64,000 nucleotides of DNA from Blastococcus sp. TML/M2B (GCF_016612865.1 NZ_JAENZZ010000003.1:1-64000); one strand, 5' to 3'; shown: positions 45,793-55,110, numbered from the stretch's first letter. The notes: generated by a model not told the origin, from the letters alone. Translations and numbers: made by a program.

Positions 45793-46806
45793 GTGCCGCA
45801 GACCGCCCCCGGCCTCCCGGGCCTCCCGCCCGGGCTGACCGGGCCGGTGGGCGTGCAGCTGGCCAAGCCGGTGCGGGCGATCCCGCCGGTCAACGCGCTG
45901 CCCGGCGGCTGCCGGTACGAGCCCAAGTGGGACGGCTACCGGCTCGTGGTCGTGCGGACCGGGAGCGGCACGCGGCTGTGGTCCAAGCAGGGCCGCGACC
46001 TCACCGACCGGTTCCCCGACGTCGCGGCCGCCGCGCTCGCCCAGGTGCCGGCCGGCACGGTGCTCGACGGCGAGGTCGTCATCTGGCACGCCGACCGGCT
46101 GGACTTCGGCCTGCTCCAGCAGCGCATGGTGACCTCGGCCGGCCGGCTCGCCGCGCAGGTCGCCGCGCACCCGGCCTCCTACGTCGCCTTCGACGTACTC
46201 GCCCTGGGCGGCACCGACCTGCGCGAGCAGACCCTGGGCCGCCGGCGGGCCGAGCTGGAGACGCTGTCCGCGCGCTGGGCGCCGCCGATGCAGCTCTCCC
46301 CCAGCACCGCCGACCCGGTGCTGGCCCGCGAGTGGTTCGACGACTTCCGCGCCGCCGGCGTCGAGGGCCTGGTCGCGAAGGGAGCCGGCACGCGGTACGC
46401 CCCCGGCCGCCGGGAGTGGCTCAAGGTCAAGAGCTGGGAGAGCACCGAGGTGGTGGCCGGTGGCGTCATCGGCCCGCTGGACCGGCCGAGCCAGCTGGTC
46501 GCCGGCCGCTACCGGGACGGCGAGCTCGTGGTCGTCGGCCGGACCGTGCCGCTGGACCCCCGGCAGAGCGCAGAGCTCGCCGCCGTCCTCCGGCCCGCGG
46601 ACGACGACCACCCGTGGCCCGACCGCGTCGGCACCGGCCGCTTCGGCGGAGGCCGGCTGTCGGTGCCGCTGACCCGCGTGCGCCCCGACGTCGTCGTCGA
46701 GGTGAGCGCCGACGCCGCCCTGCAGGCAGGGGTCTTCCGGCACCCGTTGCGGTACCTCCGCGTCCGCGCCGACCTCCGGGTCGAGGACCTGCCGCCGCTG
46801 GCCTGA
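45793..46806 (+). CDS. ATP-dependent DNA ligase (LigC-like)
   Basis: A 337-residue ligase. The adenylated lysine is K45 in YEPKWDGYRLVVV; later motifs are LDGEVVIW, FDVLALGGTDLRE, FRAAGVEGLVAKG and EWLKVKSW. The OB-fold follows to the C-terminus. The size matches actinobacterial LigC, used in repair alongside the NAD-dependent LigA. No Ku or LigD-type polymerase gene is adjacent. GTG 45793 has CAGGCT six bases upstream, compatible with a leaderless message; a longer frame from 45739 would add a Gly/Arg-rich segment. Confidence 0.87.
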   Translation: MPQTAPGLPGLPPGLTGPVGVQLAKPVRAIPPVNALPGGCRYEPKWDGYRLVVVRTGSGTRLWSKQGRDLTDRFPDVAAAALAQVPAGTVLDGEVVIWHADRLDFGLLQQRMVTSAGRLAAQVAAHPASYVAFDVLALGGTDLREQTLGRRRAELETLSARWAPPMQLSPSTADPVLAREWFDDFRAAGVEGLVAKGAGTRYAPGRREWLKVKSWESTEVVAGGVIGPLDRPSQLVAGRYRDGELVVVGRTVPLDPRQSAELAAVLRPADDDHPWPDRVGTGRFGGGRLSVPLTRVRPDVVVEVSADAALQAGVFRHPLRYLRVRADLRVEDLPPLA

Positions 46807-46836
46807 GCCGCCCGGCGGCCCTCCTCCCCCTCGCGG

Positions 46837-48705
46837 GTGAAGCCGCACAAGATCATCTACCGGCGGGTCGATGGGATCGGCGTGAGGAACTCCGCCGACC
46901 CCGTCGCGCGCTCCGCCTGGCGGCACGCCGGTCTTGTCGCGATCGCCGTGGTCGTCATGATGGTCGTCGACCCCCGGGGGGCCTGGCGGGCGGCCGCCGA
47001 GGCCGCGTTCTTCGCCGTCGGCCTGACCGCCGTCCCGGTGGCCCTGCGCGTGCACCGCACCGGGGCCGTCGCCGCCTGGCTCGGCCTGGCCAGCTGCATG
47101 CTGCTCTTCGGGGTCAGCAGCCTCGTCGACATCCCCGTGTTCCTCGGCGGCCCCCCGTTCCTGGGCGTGATCGAGGTGTCCCTCGACGTCATCGCGTACG
47201 GCTGCCTGCTGGTGGCCGCGGTGGCCCAGCTCGTCGCCGGCCGGCCGTGGCGCCGCCTGGAGACCTGGGCGGACGCCCTCGGCCTGCTGCTCGGCGGGGC
47301 GCTCGGCGTGCTGGCGTTCGCCGGGACGACCGGGATCGACGGCGTCGGCGCCGGCCTCCCGCTGCTCACCGCCGTCGTCCTGCTGGTCGGCGTGCCGCTG
47401 GCCTTCTCGGGCTCCAGCCGCTCGACCAGCGCCCGGGCGCTGCTCACCGGCGGGCTGTGCATCGTCGTCGGGTTCGCCGTGCAGCTGGGCACCGGCGTCC
47501 CGGACGAGGCCACCGTCTTCGACGACGTGACCCTGTTCGCCATCGCCACGATCGTGCTGGCCGGCCGGCACCCGTCGGTCGCCCGGCTGGGCCAGCGGGC
47601 CGAGGTGGATGACGTCGTCACCACCGGCCGGGTCGTCAGCCTCGGCGCGACCCTGCTGGTCAGCCCGGCCCTGCTGCTCATGCTGGGCATCCACCACGGC
47701 GGGCAGGCCTACCTGCTCAGCGTGGGGAGCGCGGCGCTCACCGGGCTGGCGCTCTGGCGGGTCGCCGGGCTCACCCGGGAGCGCGAGCTCACCCGGGCCG
47801 CGCTCGCCGAGAGCGAGGCCCGCCTGCAGCTGCTGCTGGAGAACTCGGCCGACGTGATCGCGATCGTCGACGCCACCGGCGTGGTCACCTACATGAGCCC
47901 CGCCGTCCAGACGCTGCTCGGCCGGCCGCCGGCGCACTACGTGGGCCGCACCGCCGTCGAGCTGGCGCACCCCCGCGACCGGGCGCGGCTGCGCGACGCG
48001 GTGGCCACCGCCGGCCGGGCCGGATCCCCCGGCGCCGGCGCCGTGGACGCCGACCTGCGCCTGGAGCACAGCGCCGGCGGCACCCGCTGGGTGGAGATGC
48101 GGCTCAGCGGCCGGGTGGACGCCGTGAACATCAGCGGCTGGGTGGTGAACCTCCGCGAGGTGACCGACCGGAAGCTGTTCGAGGAGGAGCTCCGGCGCCA
48201 GGCGCAGACCGACCCGCTGACCGGGGTGCTCAACCGGGGGGCGTTCTCCGAGCGGCTGGCCGCCGCCACCGCCGCCATCGACCCGGCCGCGCCGCCGGCG
48301 GTGCTCTTCGTCGACCTCGACGACTTCAAGGCCGTGAACGACACCCTGGGTCACGCGGCCGGCGACGACCTGCTGCTCACCGTCGCCGCCCGGCTGGCCG
48401 GCGACGTGCGCGCCGAGGACGTCGTCGCCCGGCTGGGCGGGGACGAGTTCGCCGTGCTGCTGGTGGACGCCGACGACGCGCGCCTGGCCGAGGTGGCGCA
48501 GCGGCTGCTGGACTCGCTGCGCGCGCCCATGGCGCTGGGCGGCACCACGCTGACGGTCACCGCGAGCATCGGCGGCGCGCTCGGCAGGCCCGGCGACACC
48601 CCGGATCGGTTGCTGCACCGGGCCGACACCGCCATGTACGACGCGAAGCGCGCGGGCAAGGACTCCGCGGCGCTGCTCGGCGGCGAGGCGGCCCAGCCGG
48701 TCTGA
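46837..48705 (+). CDS. Membrane PAS-GGDEF diguanylate cyclase
   Basis: A 622-residue protein. Residues 25-310 hold about nine hydrophobic segments forming an integral sensory module like the MASE domains. A PAS domain follows (ARLQLLLENSADVIAIVDAT, GVVTYMSPAVQTLLGR), then the cyclase domain QTDPLTGVLNRGAFSERL, VLFVDLDDFKAVNDTLGHA, ARLGGDEFAVLL with intact GGDEF, and HRADTAMYDAKRAGKD. It should make cyclic di-GMP in response to a membrane or ligand signal. GTG 46837 and GTG 46882 are alternative starts; the basic MKPHKIIYRR beginning could be genuine or not. Confidence 0.85.
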   Translation: MKPHKIIYRRVDGIGVRNSADPVARSAWRHAGLVAIAVVVMMVVDPRGAWRAAAEAAFFAVGLTAVPVALRVHRTGAVAAWLGLASCMLLFGVSSLVDIPVFLGGPPFLGVIEVSLDVIAYGCLLVAAVAQLVAGRPWRRLETWADALGLLLGGALGVLAFAGTTGIDGVGAGLPLLTAVVLLVGVPLAFSGSSRSTSARALLTGGLCIVVGFAVQLGTGVPDEATVFDDVTLFAIATIVLAGRHPSVARLGQRAEVDDVVTTGRVVSLGATLLVSPALLLMLGIHHGGQAYLLSVGSAALTGLALWRVAGLTRERELTRAALAESEARLQLLLENSADVIAIVDATGVVTYMSPAVQTLLGRPPAHYVGRTAVELAHPRDRARLRDAVATAGRAGSPGAGAVDADLRLEHSAGGTRWVEMRLSGRVDAVNISGWVVNLREVTDRKLFEEELRRQAQTDPLTGVLNRGAFSERLAAATAAIDPAAPPAVLFVDLDDFKAVNDTLGHAAGDDLLLTVAARLAGDVRAEDVVARLGGDEFAVLLVDADDARLAEVAQRLLDSLRAPMALGGTTLTVTASIGGALGRPGDTPDRLLHRADTAMYDAKRAGKDSAALLGGEAAQPV

Positions 48706-48741
48706 GCCGGCCGGGCGCGTGCGGGATCAGCGCACGCGGGC

Positions 48742-49746
48742 TCAGCGCAAGCGGGAGGCCAGCCGCACCGTCAGGCCGGTCGGGCCGGGCAGCAGGTCGA
48801 CGTGGTCGAAGAGCTTGCGGGCCAGCCACAGGCCCATGCCCCCGCGGCCGAGGTCCGGCCCGTGCGCGGGCCGGAAACCCGCGAGCAGGTCGGCGAAACC
48901 GGAGCCGTGGTCGGTGATCGTGACCACGAGGTCGCGGTCGTCGGCCCACACCCGGGCCGACACCGGGGGCCGGCCGTGCCGGAACGCGTTCGCCGCGATC
49001 TCGGCGGCGGCCAGCAGCGCGTCCTCCCGCTGGTCCCGGTCGCGCACCACCCGCGCGAGGACCGCGCCGATGTCGTGCCGCAGGCCGGCCAGGGTGGGGG
49101 CGTCCTCGATGACGAGGACCGGCGGCACGTCCTCGACCGGCTCCCTCGGGAGCGGTAGCGCCGGCACGTACTCGGCGGGGTCCTGGAACCGCGGGTTGGC
49201 CACCCACGCAGCGCCGTCGACGAGCAGCGGGTGGGTGGCGGCGGCGCTCTCCACGACGGCCGCCGGCAGGTACCGGCGGTCGTACAGGCAGAGCGACGCG
49301 AGCGGGGCGTCGGACCCCAGGACCCGGTTGGCGACGGACTCGAAGCGCTGCCCCTCGCGCCAGCCGGCCGGGTCGTCCCCGAAGTCGATCCCCGACAGCA
49401 CCCGGAGCCGCCCGCTGCGGCTCGCGCTCGCGCGCTCCAGGTAGCTGATGCCGGTGCTGAACGCATCAGGGGCGCGGTTGCCCAGCAGCGTCAGCCGCGG
49501 GTCGTTCTCGACGTCCCGCAGCCGCTCGTCCAGTGCGCCGGCCACCACCTCGGCCATCTCCGGGCGGCAGCTCAGCACGACCAGGTCGCCCGCGCGCAGG
49601 CCGTTCTCCAGATAGGGGACGGCGACGGCGAGCAGGTCCGCGTCGGACCCGACGACGGCCGCCGCGTGCGTCACGGTCGTCGACGGCGGCGTGCGGGGGC
49701 CGGGCACCACGGGGTGCCGCGTCACCTCGCCCGCAGTGGAATCCAC
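48742..49746 (-). CDS. MEDS sensor fused to anti-sigma type ATPase
   Basis: A 334-residue soluble protein. The first 180 residues match the MEDS sensory domain (DLLAVAVPYLENGLRAGDLV, VLSCRPEMAEVVAGALDERL, LASLCLYDRRYLPAAVVESA, ATHPLLV). The C-terminal 130 are a HATPase_c_2 domain of the RsbW/SpoIIAB type (LLAAAEIAANAFRHGRPPVS, VVTITDHGSGFADLL, GMGLWLARKLFDHVDL). The layout is of an anti-sigma switch kinase with a built-in sensor. It and the ATPase/SpoIIE pair at 58338-61377 point to a partner-switching network for a stress sigma factor (inference). Confidence 0.85.
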   Translation of the reverse strand: MDSTAGEVTRHPVVPGPRTPPSTTVTHAAAVVGSDADLLAVAVPYLENGLRAGDLVVLSCRPEMAEVVAGALDERLRDVENDPRLTLLGNRAPDAFSTGISYLERASASRSGRLRVLSGIDFGDDPAGWREGQRFESVANRVLGSDAPLASLCLYDRRYLPAAVVESAAATHPLLVDGAAWVANPRFQDPAEYVPALPLPREPVEDVPPVLVIEDAPTLAGLRHDIGAVLARVVRDRDQREDALLAAAEIAANAFRHGRPPVSARVWADDRDLVVTITDHGSGFADLLAGFRPAHGPDLGRGGMGLWLARKLFDHVDLLPGPTGLTVRLASRLR

Positions 49747-49887
49747 CGACCCTCACCCTGTCCGGGGCCGGATGTCGCCGGCCGCATCCGCCCAGTCTCG
49801 GCCATGCCCGCCGCCCGTGCGGACCCGGGGCACCCTAACCGCTCCGGCGCCCGCGCGCCGGGTGGTCGGACGACGGGGGGCAGCAGG

Positions 49888-50867
49888 TCAGCCCGGCACC
49901 AGCCGGTAGAACCGGAAGAAGTCGTGCTCGACGGGCAGCACCTCCACGTCGGCGAACCCGGTCTGCCGGGCGTAGCCGCGCGGGGTGGCCCGGCCGCACC
50001 ACGGTGGAGGTCTCAGCGACCCGCTCGTCGACCACCAGCACCGTCCCGTCCGGCCGCACCATGGTCCGCATCGCGGCGAGCACCGCGACCGGGTCGGCCA
50101 GGTCGTGCACGCACTCGAACGCCGTCACCAGGTCGTAGCTGCCGTCGCCGGTGCGCTCGCCCGCATCGGCGAGGGAGAAGGTGACGCGGTCGGCCACCCC
50201 GGCGGCGAGGGCGTTGCGCTGCGCCTGCTCCAGGGAGGGTGCGTCGACGTCGAAGCCGTCGACCCGCACCGCCGGACAGCCCCCTGCGATCCCGATCGAG
50301 GACCAGCCCAGCCCGCACCCGACGTCGGCGACCCGGCCGCCTCCGCGCAGCACGGCGTCGACCTCCGGCAGCACTTCGGCGACCAGGGGCCCGACGAAGA
50401 ACGGCCGGTTCGCCGCCGCCTGGCCCTCGCGCGCCTCCGGGCCCTCTGGGCCCAGCTCAGCCCACCGCCGGTGCGGTAGACCTCGGCCAGGGCCGCGGCA
50501 GGTTGCGGGTGAAGGCCATGGCCAGCCTGGCCAGCGGCGCGGCGTACCCGGGGTCGTCGTCGTCCACCAGGACCGCGCGGTGCTCCTCCGGCAGCGCGTA
50601 GCAGCGGTCGTCCGGCGGCGCCGCGACGTGGTCCACCATCAGGTAGCCGGCGACGGCCTGCTGCTCCAGCCACTCGCGCGCGTAGCGCGGATCGGTGCCG
50701 GTGCGGGCGGCGAGCTACGCGGCGGTCGCCGGGTCGTCGGCGAGCGCGCCGTACCAGCCCAGCCGGCAGCCGAGGTCGACCGCGGCCGCCTCGAACGCAC
50801 CGATCACCGCCGCGAGCAGCCGGTCGCCCAGCGCGGAGGGCGCGCTCAGCTCCGCCATGTCCGTCAT
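49888..50867 (-). pseudogene. SAM-dependent methyltransferase (Rv2258c-like), multiply broken
   Basis: The pieces of one gene can be followed in order on the minus strand. From ATG 50867: DRLLAAVIGAFEAAAVDLGC, then an in-frame TAG at 50715-50717 where GAG (Glu) is expected. The same frame continues to about 50485 (GYLMVDHVAAPPDDRCYALP). Two further shifts near 50490-50455 lead to FFVGPLVAEVLPEVDAVL and the SAM motif VADVGCGLGWSSIGIAGG, DLVTAFECVHDLADPV. A last shift near 49990 gives YARQTGFADVEVLPVEHDFF ending at 49888. With one nonsense and three frame changes it is more likely a decayed gene than the single-lesion genes elsewhere, though poor sequence quality could mimic this. Confidence 0.75.
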
Positions 50868-50923
50868 GCCCCCACACCGTGCCTCGGGCACCCGCCGCCG
50901 ACAAGGGGTCCGGCGGCGTGGGG

Positions 50924-52045
50924 TCAGCGCCGGGTGGACACCGTGACGGTGAACTTCGGCGTCTGCTCGGCGACCCGGGTGGGGCCGACGACGCGGGTCA
51001 GCGCCGGCTTGTAGCGCAGCGCGCTGTTGTAGACAGTCCACAGCTCCCCGCCCGGCCGCAGCACCCGCGCCGCGGCGGCGAACAGCCGGTCCGCGGCGGT
51101 CGTGACGACGGCCGCGCCCACGTGGAACGGCGGGTTGCAGACGATGAGGTCGACGCTGCCGGCGGGCACGGTCTCGGCCGCGTCGTCGCGGACCACCCGG
51201 ATGCGGTCGCCGAGGCCGTTGGCGGCGGCGGTGGCACGGGCGGAGGCGACCGCGGCGGCGGACTGGTCGGCGGCGAGCACCCGCAGCGCGGGCCGGGCGG
51301 TGGCGAGCGCGGCGGCGAGCACCCCGGTGCCGCAGCCCAGGTCGAGGGCGACGTCGGCGCCGGGCGCCATGGCGTCGAGCCGGCCCAGCAGCGCCCGCGT
51401 GCCGATGTCCACGCGCGTCCCGGCGAAGGCGGCGCCGTGCGCGCACACGGTGAGCCCCAGGTCGGGGTGCTCCTGGCGGCGGGGGAAGGACGCCGTCCCG
51501 GGGCGCGGGCCGCGGGCGACGAGCACCCGCGACTTCTGCCGGGCGAGCGTCGCGGAGACCTCGGTGAACGAGTCGCCGAGGACGTCGTTCATCGCGCGGG
51601 TCATGTGCTTGACCCGGCCGCCGACGAGCACCGTCACGTCGGGGGCGGCGACGTCGGCGATCCGCTCGGCGATCTCGCGCAGCGCGTCCAGCGCCTTCGG
51701 GGCCTGCACCAGCACCACGCGGGCGCCGGCGGCGACCTCCTCGAGCGGCAGCGAGCGGTAGGTGCCGGCCAGGCCGGTGCGCTCGGCGTTGCGGGCCAGC
51801 GCCCGCTCCCCCACGAGCAGGTCCTGCGCCACCCGGACGTCGCGGGCGCCGTGCAGCGCCACCGCGCCGAGGGTGAGCGCCCCGTAGGCGTCGTCGACGA
51901 CGGCGACCTCGCCCGGCCCGCAGAGCGCGAGCGCGGCCGCGCCCTCGTCCAGCAGCAGCCGGTCGGTCGCGTCGACGGCGACCAGCTCCGGCGCCTCGAC
52001 GTCGGGCGCCCGCCGCAGCGCGGCGAACAGCTCGGGGGCGGACAT
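50924..52045 (-). CDS. RsmC/RlmG-like rRNA guanine-N2 methyltransferase
   Basis: A 373-residue two-domain methyltransferase. The second half holds the catalytic module: ALDLGCGTGVLAAALATARP (SAM site) and DLIVCNPPFHVG, the NPPFH motif of N2-guanine enzymes acting on rRNA. The first half is the inactive duplicated domain used for RNA binding in RsmC and RlmG. Whether the target is 16S (G1207) or 23S (G1835) rRNA cannot be decided by eye. ATG 52045; its 5' end lies 5 bp from the haloalkane dehalogenase stop, so the two are co-transcribed. Confidence 0.82.
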   Translation of the reverse strand: MSAPELFAALRRAPDVEAPELVAVDATDRLLLDEGAAALALCGPGEVAVVDDAYGALTLGAVALHGARDVRVAQDLLVGERALARNAERTGLAGTYRSLPLEEVAAGARVVLVQAPKALDALREIAERIADVAAPDVTVLVGGRVKHMTRAMNDVLGDSFTEVSATLARQKSRVLVARGPRPGTASFPRRQEHPDLGLTVCAHGAAFAGTRVDIGTRALLGRLDAMAPGADVALDLGCGTGVLAAALATARPALRVLAADQSAAAVASARATAAANGLGDRIRVVRDDAAETVPAGSVDLIVCNPPFHVGAAVVTTAADRLFAAAARVLRPGGELWTVYNSALRYKPALTRVVGPTRVAEQTPKFTVTVSTRR

Positions 52046-52050
52046 GGCCA

Positions 52051-52977
52051 CTACTGCCCCTCGGGGAGCGGGGTGGCGGCGATCAGGTCGGCGACGACGC
52101 GGGCGAGCTCCGGCCCGACGTCCTCCTGCAGGAAGTGGCCGCCACCGACCAGGGTCGGGTGGGTCCGCCCCTGGGCGCCCGGGACCAGCTTCTGGAACAC
52201 CCGCTCGCCGCCGCGGGTGATCGCGTCGCCGTCGGAGAAGGCGGTGAGGAAGGGCTTGTCCCAGCGGGAGAGCACCTCCCACGCCGCGCGGTTGTCGGCG
52301 GCGGCCGGGTCGTCGGCGTCGGCCGGGACGAGGGCCGGCAGCACCCGCGGGCCGGCGGTGTACCGCTCGTCGGGGAAGGGCGCGTCGTAGGCGGCGACCA
52401 CGTCGGCCGGCAGGTCGCTGGTGCAGCCGTTGCTCACCACCCGGCCGACCTGGAACTGCGGCGACTCCTGCGAGAACCGGCGCCACGCGAGGAACGCCTC
52501 GGTGACCGGGCGGTCGCCGGTGGGCAGCCCACCGTTGGCGATCACCACACGGGCGAAGCGCTCCGGGTTCTCGGCCACCAGCCGGAGGCCGATGAGCGCG
52601 CCCCAGTCCTGCCCGACGAACGTCACGTCGCGCAGGTCCAGCTCGTCGAGCAGCGCCTGCCGCATCCACGCCACGTGCCGGGCGTAGGTGTGGTCGGTGC
52701 GCTGCGCCGGCTTGTCCGAGCGGCCGAAGCCGACCAGGTCGGGGGCGACGACGCGCAGCCCGGCGTCGACCAGCACCGGGATCATCCGCCGGTACAGGAA
52801 GGACCACGACGGCTCCCCGTGCAGCAGGAGGACGGTCTCGCCGTCCGCCGGCCCCTCGTCGACGACGGCGACCCGCAGCCGGCCGCCCTCGCCGTCGTCG
52901 ACCTCGACGTAGCGGGGCGCGTAAGGGAACTCCGGGAGGTCGGTGAACCGCTCCTCGGGCGTGCGCAGCGTCTCCAT
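52051..52977 (-). CDS. Haloalkane dehalogenase (HLD-I type)
   Basis: A 308-residue alpha/beta-hydrolase that should hydrolyse carbon-halogen bonds. The diagnostic motifs are VLLLHGEPSWSFLYRRMIPV, LVGFGRSDKP and nucleophile D124 in FVGQDWGALIGLRLV; the Trp after Asp is the halide-binding residue. The acid is in LTAFSDGDAITRGGE and the His in VGGGHFLQEDVG. Length is normal for HLD-I. ATG 52977 is taken; a GTG three codons upstream is possible. Some family members are esterases or have unknown natural substrates, so dehalogenation remains a prediction. Confidence 0.85.
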   Translation of the reverse strand: METLRTPEERFTDLPEFPYAPRYVEVDDGEGGRLRVAVVDEGPADGETVLLLHGEPSWSFLYRRMIPVLVDAGLRVVAPDLVGFGRSDKPAQRTDHTYARHVAWMRQALLDELDLRDVTFVGQDWGALIGLRLVAENPERFARVVIANGGLPTGDRPVTEAFLAWRRFSQESPQFQVGRVVSNGCTSDLPADVVAAYDAPFPDERYTAGPRVLPALVPADADDPAAADNRAAWEVLSRWDKPFLTAFSDGDAITRGGERVFQKLVPGAQGRTHPTLVGGGHFLQEDVGPELARVVADLIAATPLPEGQ

Positions 52978-53076
52978 GCATCTCACCCTGCCAGGCGCCC
53001 CGGCTCGCGCGGGGTCCCGCTCGAGCGGTCGCCCCCCGCGCGAGGCCGCGGGGCGGGCGCAGGCATGATCGCGGGT

Positions 53077-54098
53077 GTGTCCCTAACCACACGCGAGTGG
53101 CAGCTGGCGGCCCGTCCGCACGGTGAGCCGAAGCCCGAGGACTTCCGCCTGGTCGAGCTCGAGCGGCCCGACCCCACGGACGGCCAGGTCGTCGTCCGGA
53201 TGCTGGCGATGTCCGTCGACCCGTACATGCGCGGCCGGATGAACGCGGGCAAGTCCTACGCCGCCGCGTGGGAGGTCGGCGAGACCATGCAGGGCGGCGC
53301 GATCGGCCGCGTCGTCGACAGCCGCTCCGCCGACGTCCCCGAGGGCGCGCTGGTCTCCACCAACGCCGGCTGGCGCGACATCGCCGTCCTGGACGCCCGT
53401 GCGGTCCAGGTCCTCCCCGAGCTCCCCGGCATCCCGCCGAGCTACCACCTCGGCGTCCTGGGCATGCCCGGGCTGACCGCGTGGGCCGGCCTCTCTTCCG
53501 GCTCGCCGAGTTCAAGGCCGGCGACGTCGTCTTCGTCTCCGGTGCCGCCGGCGCCGTCGGCAGCATCGTGGGCCAGCTCGCCCGCCTGCACGGCGCCGCC
53601 GCCGTCATCGGCAGCGCCGGCACCCCGGACAAGGTGCGCTGGCTGACCGAGGAGCTCGGCTTCACCTCGGCGTTCGACTACCACGACGGCCCGGTCGCCA
53701 AGCAGCTCGCGCAGGCCGCGCCCGACGGCATCGACGTCTACTTCGACAACGTCGGCGGCGAGCACCTCGAGGCCGCGATCGGCGCCTTCAACGAGTTCGG
53801 CCGGGGCGCGCTGTGCGGGGCCATCTCCGCCTACAACGCCACCGAGCCGCCGCCCGGGCCGCGCAACATGAGCCTGATGGTCGGCCGCAAGCTGAGCCTG
53901 CGCGGGTTCATCGTCGGCGACCACTACGACATGCGCGACGAGTTCATCGAGAAGGTCACGCCACTGGTGACCTCCGGCGAGCTGGTGGTCCGCGAGACCG
54001 TCCGCGAGGGCCTGGACCAGGCCGCGGCGACCTTCATCGACCTCCTGCGCGGCGGCAACACCGGCAAGATGGTCGTCAAGCTGGCCGACGACGTCTGA
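53077..54098 (+). pseudogene. NADP-dependent oxidoreductase (MDR, curcumin/prostaglandin reductase type), dinucleotide insertion
   Basis: If repaired, this would be a medium-chain reductase of about 339 residues. The first frame encodes REWQLAARPHGEPKPEDFRL, MSVDPYMRGRM and YHLGVLGMPGLTAWAGL. At 53491-53497 the sequence ctctcttcc has an extra CT compared with the expected ctcttcc, and the other frame continues FRLAEFKAGDVVFVSGAAGA, VGSIVGQLARLHGA, YFDNVGGEHLEAAIGAFNEF and ISAYNATEPPPGPRNM. All domain signatures are otherwise intact, so a short indel or sequence error is the only lesion. GTG 53077 has CATGAT 7 nt upstream; ATG 53065 is in frame too. Confidence 0.8.
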
Positions 54099-54115
54099 CC
54101 TGCTCGCCGGTCGCC

Positions 54116-54187
54116 CGCTCTGCGGGCCGGTTCCGGACGTTGCGGTCGCGATCGCGGCGGCAACGTCCGGAACCCACCGGCAGAGCG
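54116..54187. terminator. Long hairpin after the oxidoreductase
   Basis: Outer arms CGCTCTGC / GCAGAGCG and inner arms GGTTCCGGACGTTGC / GCAACGTCCGGAACC enclose a GC-rich loop with its own palindrome CGCGATCGCG. It ends where the rhodanese-like coding sequence begins. Confidence 0.6.
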
Positions 54188-54230
54188 AGGCAGCATCGTT
54201 GCGGTCCTCGCATCCGGCGACCCCGGCTTC

Positions 54231-54539
54231 GTGCTGCCGGACAGCCGCGGCGCGCAGGCCTGGGCGCAGGGCCACGTGCCCGGCGCGGAGATCCCCCGCC
54301 GGGCCGCCACCGAGCTCGACCCGGCGGTGCCGGTCGTCGCCTACTGCTGGGGACCCGGCTGCAACGGCGCCACCCGGGCCGGCCTCGCGCTGGCCCGGCT
54401 CGGGTTCCGGGTGCGGGAGATGATCGGCGGCTTCGAGTACTGGGCCCGGGAGGGCCTGCCGGTGGCGACGGCGGACGGCGTGTCCGCGCGCCCGGCCGAC
54501 CCGCTCACCGCCCCGGCCGGGGTCAGCTGCGGCTGCTGA
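54231..54539 (+). CDS. Rhodanese-like protein, N-terminally truncated
   Basis: A 102-residue fragment of a single-domain sulfurtransferase. LPDSRGAQAWAQGHVPGAEI matches the usual DSR..AWAQGHVPGA segment, and the active-site loop is YCWGPGCNGATRAGLALARL. The frame remains open upstream to about 54195 (VAVLASGDPGF), where homology continues, but no start codon is found and the hairpin at 54116-54187 lies there. The first 30-40 residues of the family are therefore absent, and a few residues seem missing after HVPGA. It is probably a gene remnant or a reduced form starting at GTG 54231. It overlaps the convergent GNAT gene by 17 bp. Confidence 0.6.
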   Translation: MLPDSRGAQAWAQGHVPGAEIPRRAATELDPAVPVVAYCWGPGCNGATRAGLALARLGFRVREMIGGFEYWAREGLPVATADGVSARPADPLTAPAGVSCGC

Positions 54540-55110
54540 GCCCGGGTGCGGGGTCGTCGGCCAGCCGTGACCACAGCAGCTCGTCATGCGTCGCGCCGTC
54601 GCCGTACCGGTAGGAACGCCGCAGCCGGCCCTCGCGGGTGAAGCCGGCCTTCTCGGCGACCCGCCCCGAGGCGGTGTTCTCGACGGCGTGGCAGAGCTCG
54701 ACCCGCTCGATCGGCAGCGTGGCGAACGCCCACCGGCACACGGCGTCGACGGCGACCGCCGCCAGGCCCCGCCCCCGCGCCGCCGGCGCCGTCCAGTAGC
54801 CGACCGAGGCGCCGCCGTGGAAGCGGTCGATCGAGTGAAGCGACACCGACCCGAGGACGACGTCGTCCCGGCCGGGCTCGACGAGCGCCCACGAGGCGTG
54901 GTCGCCGGAGCTCCAGTCCAGCCGGCGGCCCAGCAGCACGAGGGCGTCGGTGCGCGAGGCGACGCCGCCGCCGTTCCACAGCCGGATGTCGGGGTCCTGG
55001 AACGCCGTCCACACCTCGTCGACGTCGTCCTCCCGCCAGGGGCGCAGCCGCACCGGGCCGGCGGGGAGGACGACGGGCTCCAGGGGCTCGGGGAGCGGGG
55101 CTGCGGACAC
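54523..55110 (-). CDS. GNAT acetyltransferase (RimJ/RimL-like)
   Basis: A protein of about 195 residues. The GNAT features are VRLRPWREDDVDEVWTAFQD, VLGSVSLHSIDRFHGGASVG, acetyl-CoA loop YWTAPAARGRGLAAVAVDAV and VENTASGRVAEKAGFTREG, followed by HDELLWSRLADD. Substrate is unknown; amino groups of proteins or small molecules are typical. The frame stays open upstream through the palindromic array (residues like FRYRKS repeats), but family similarity starts only after the GTG at 55110, so this start is preferred. A GGGAG sequence is directly before it, too close for standard initiation. Confidence 0.8.
   Translation of the reverse strand: MSAAPLPEPLEPVVLPAGPVRLRPWREDDVDEVWTAFQDPDIRLWNGGGVASRTDALVLLGRRLDWSSGDHASWALVEPGRDDVVLGSVSLHSIDRFHGGASVGYWTAPAARGRGLAAVAVDAVCRWAFATLPIERVELCHAVENTASGRVAEKAGFTREGRLRRSYRYGDGATHDELLWSRLADDPAPGLSSRS

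Noticed and set aside
45619..48618. 999-codon minus-strand frame
   Set aside because: Antisense to the DNA ligase and PAS-GGDEF genes, both with strong motifs.
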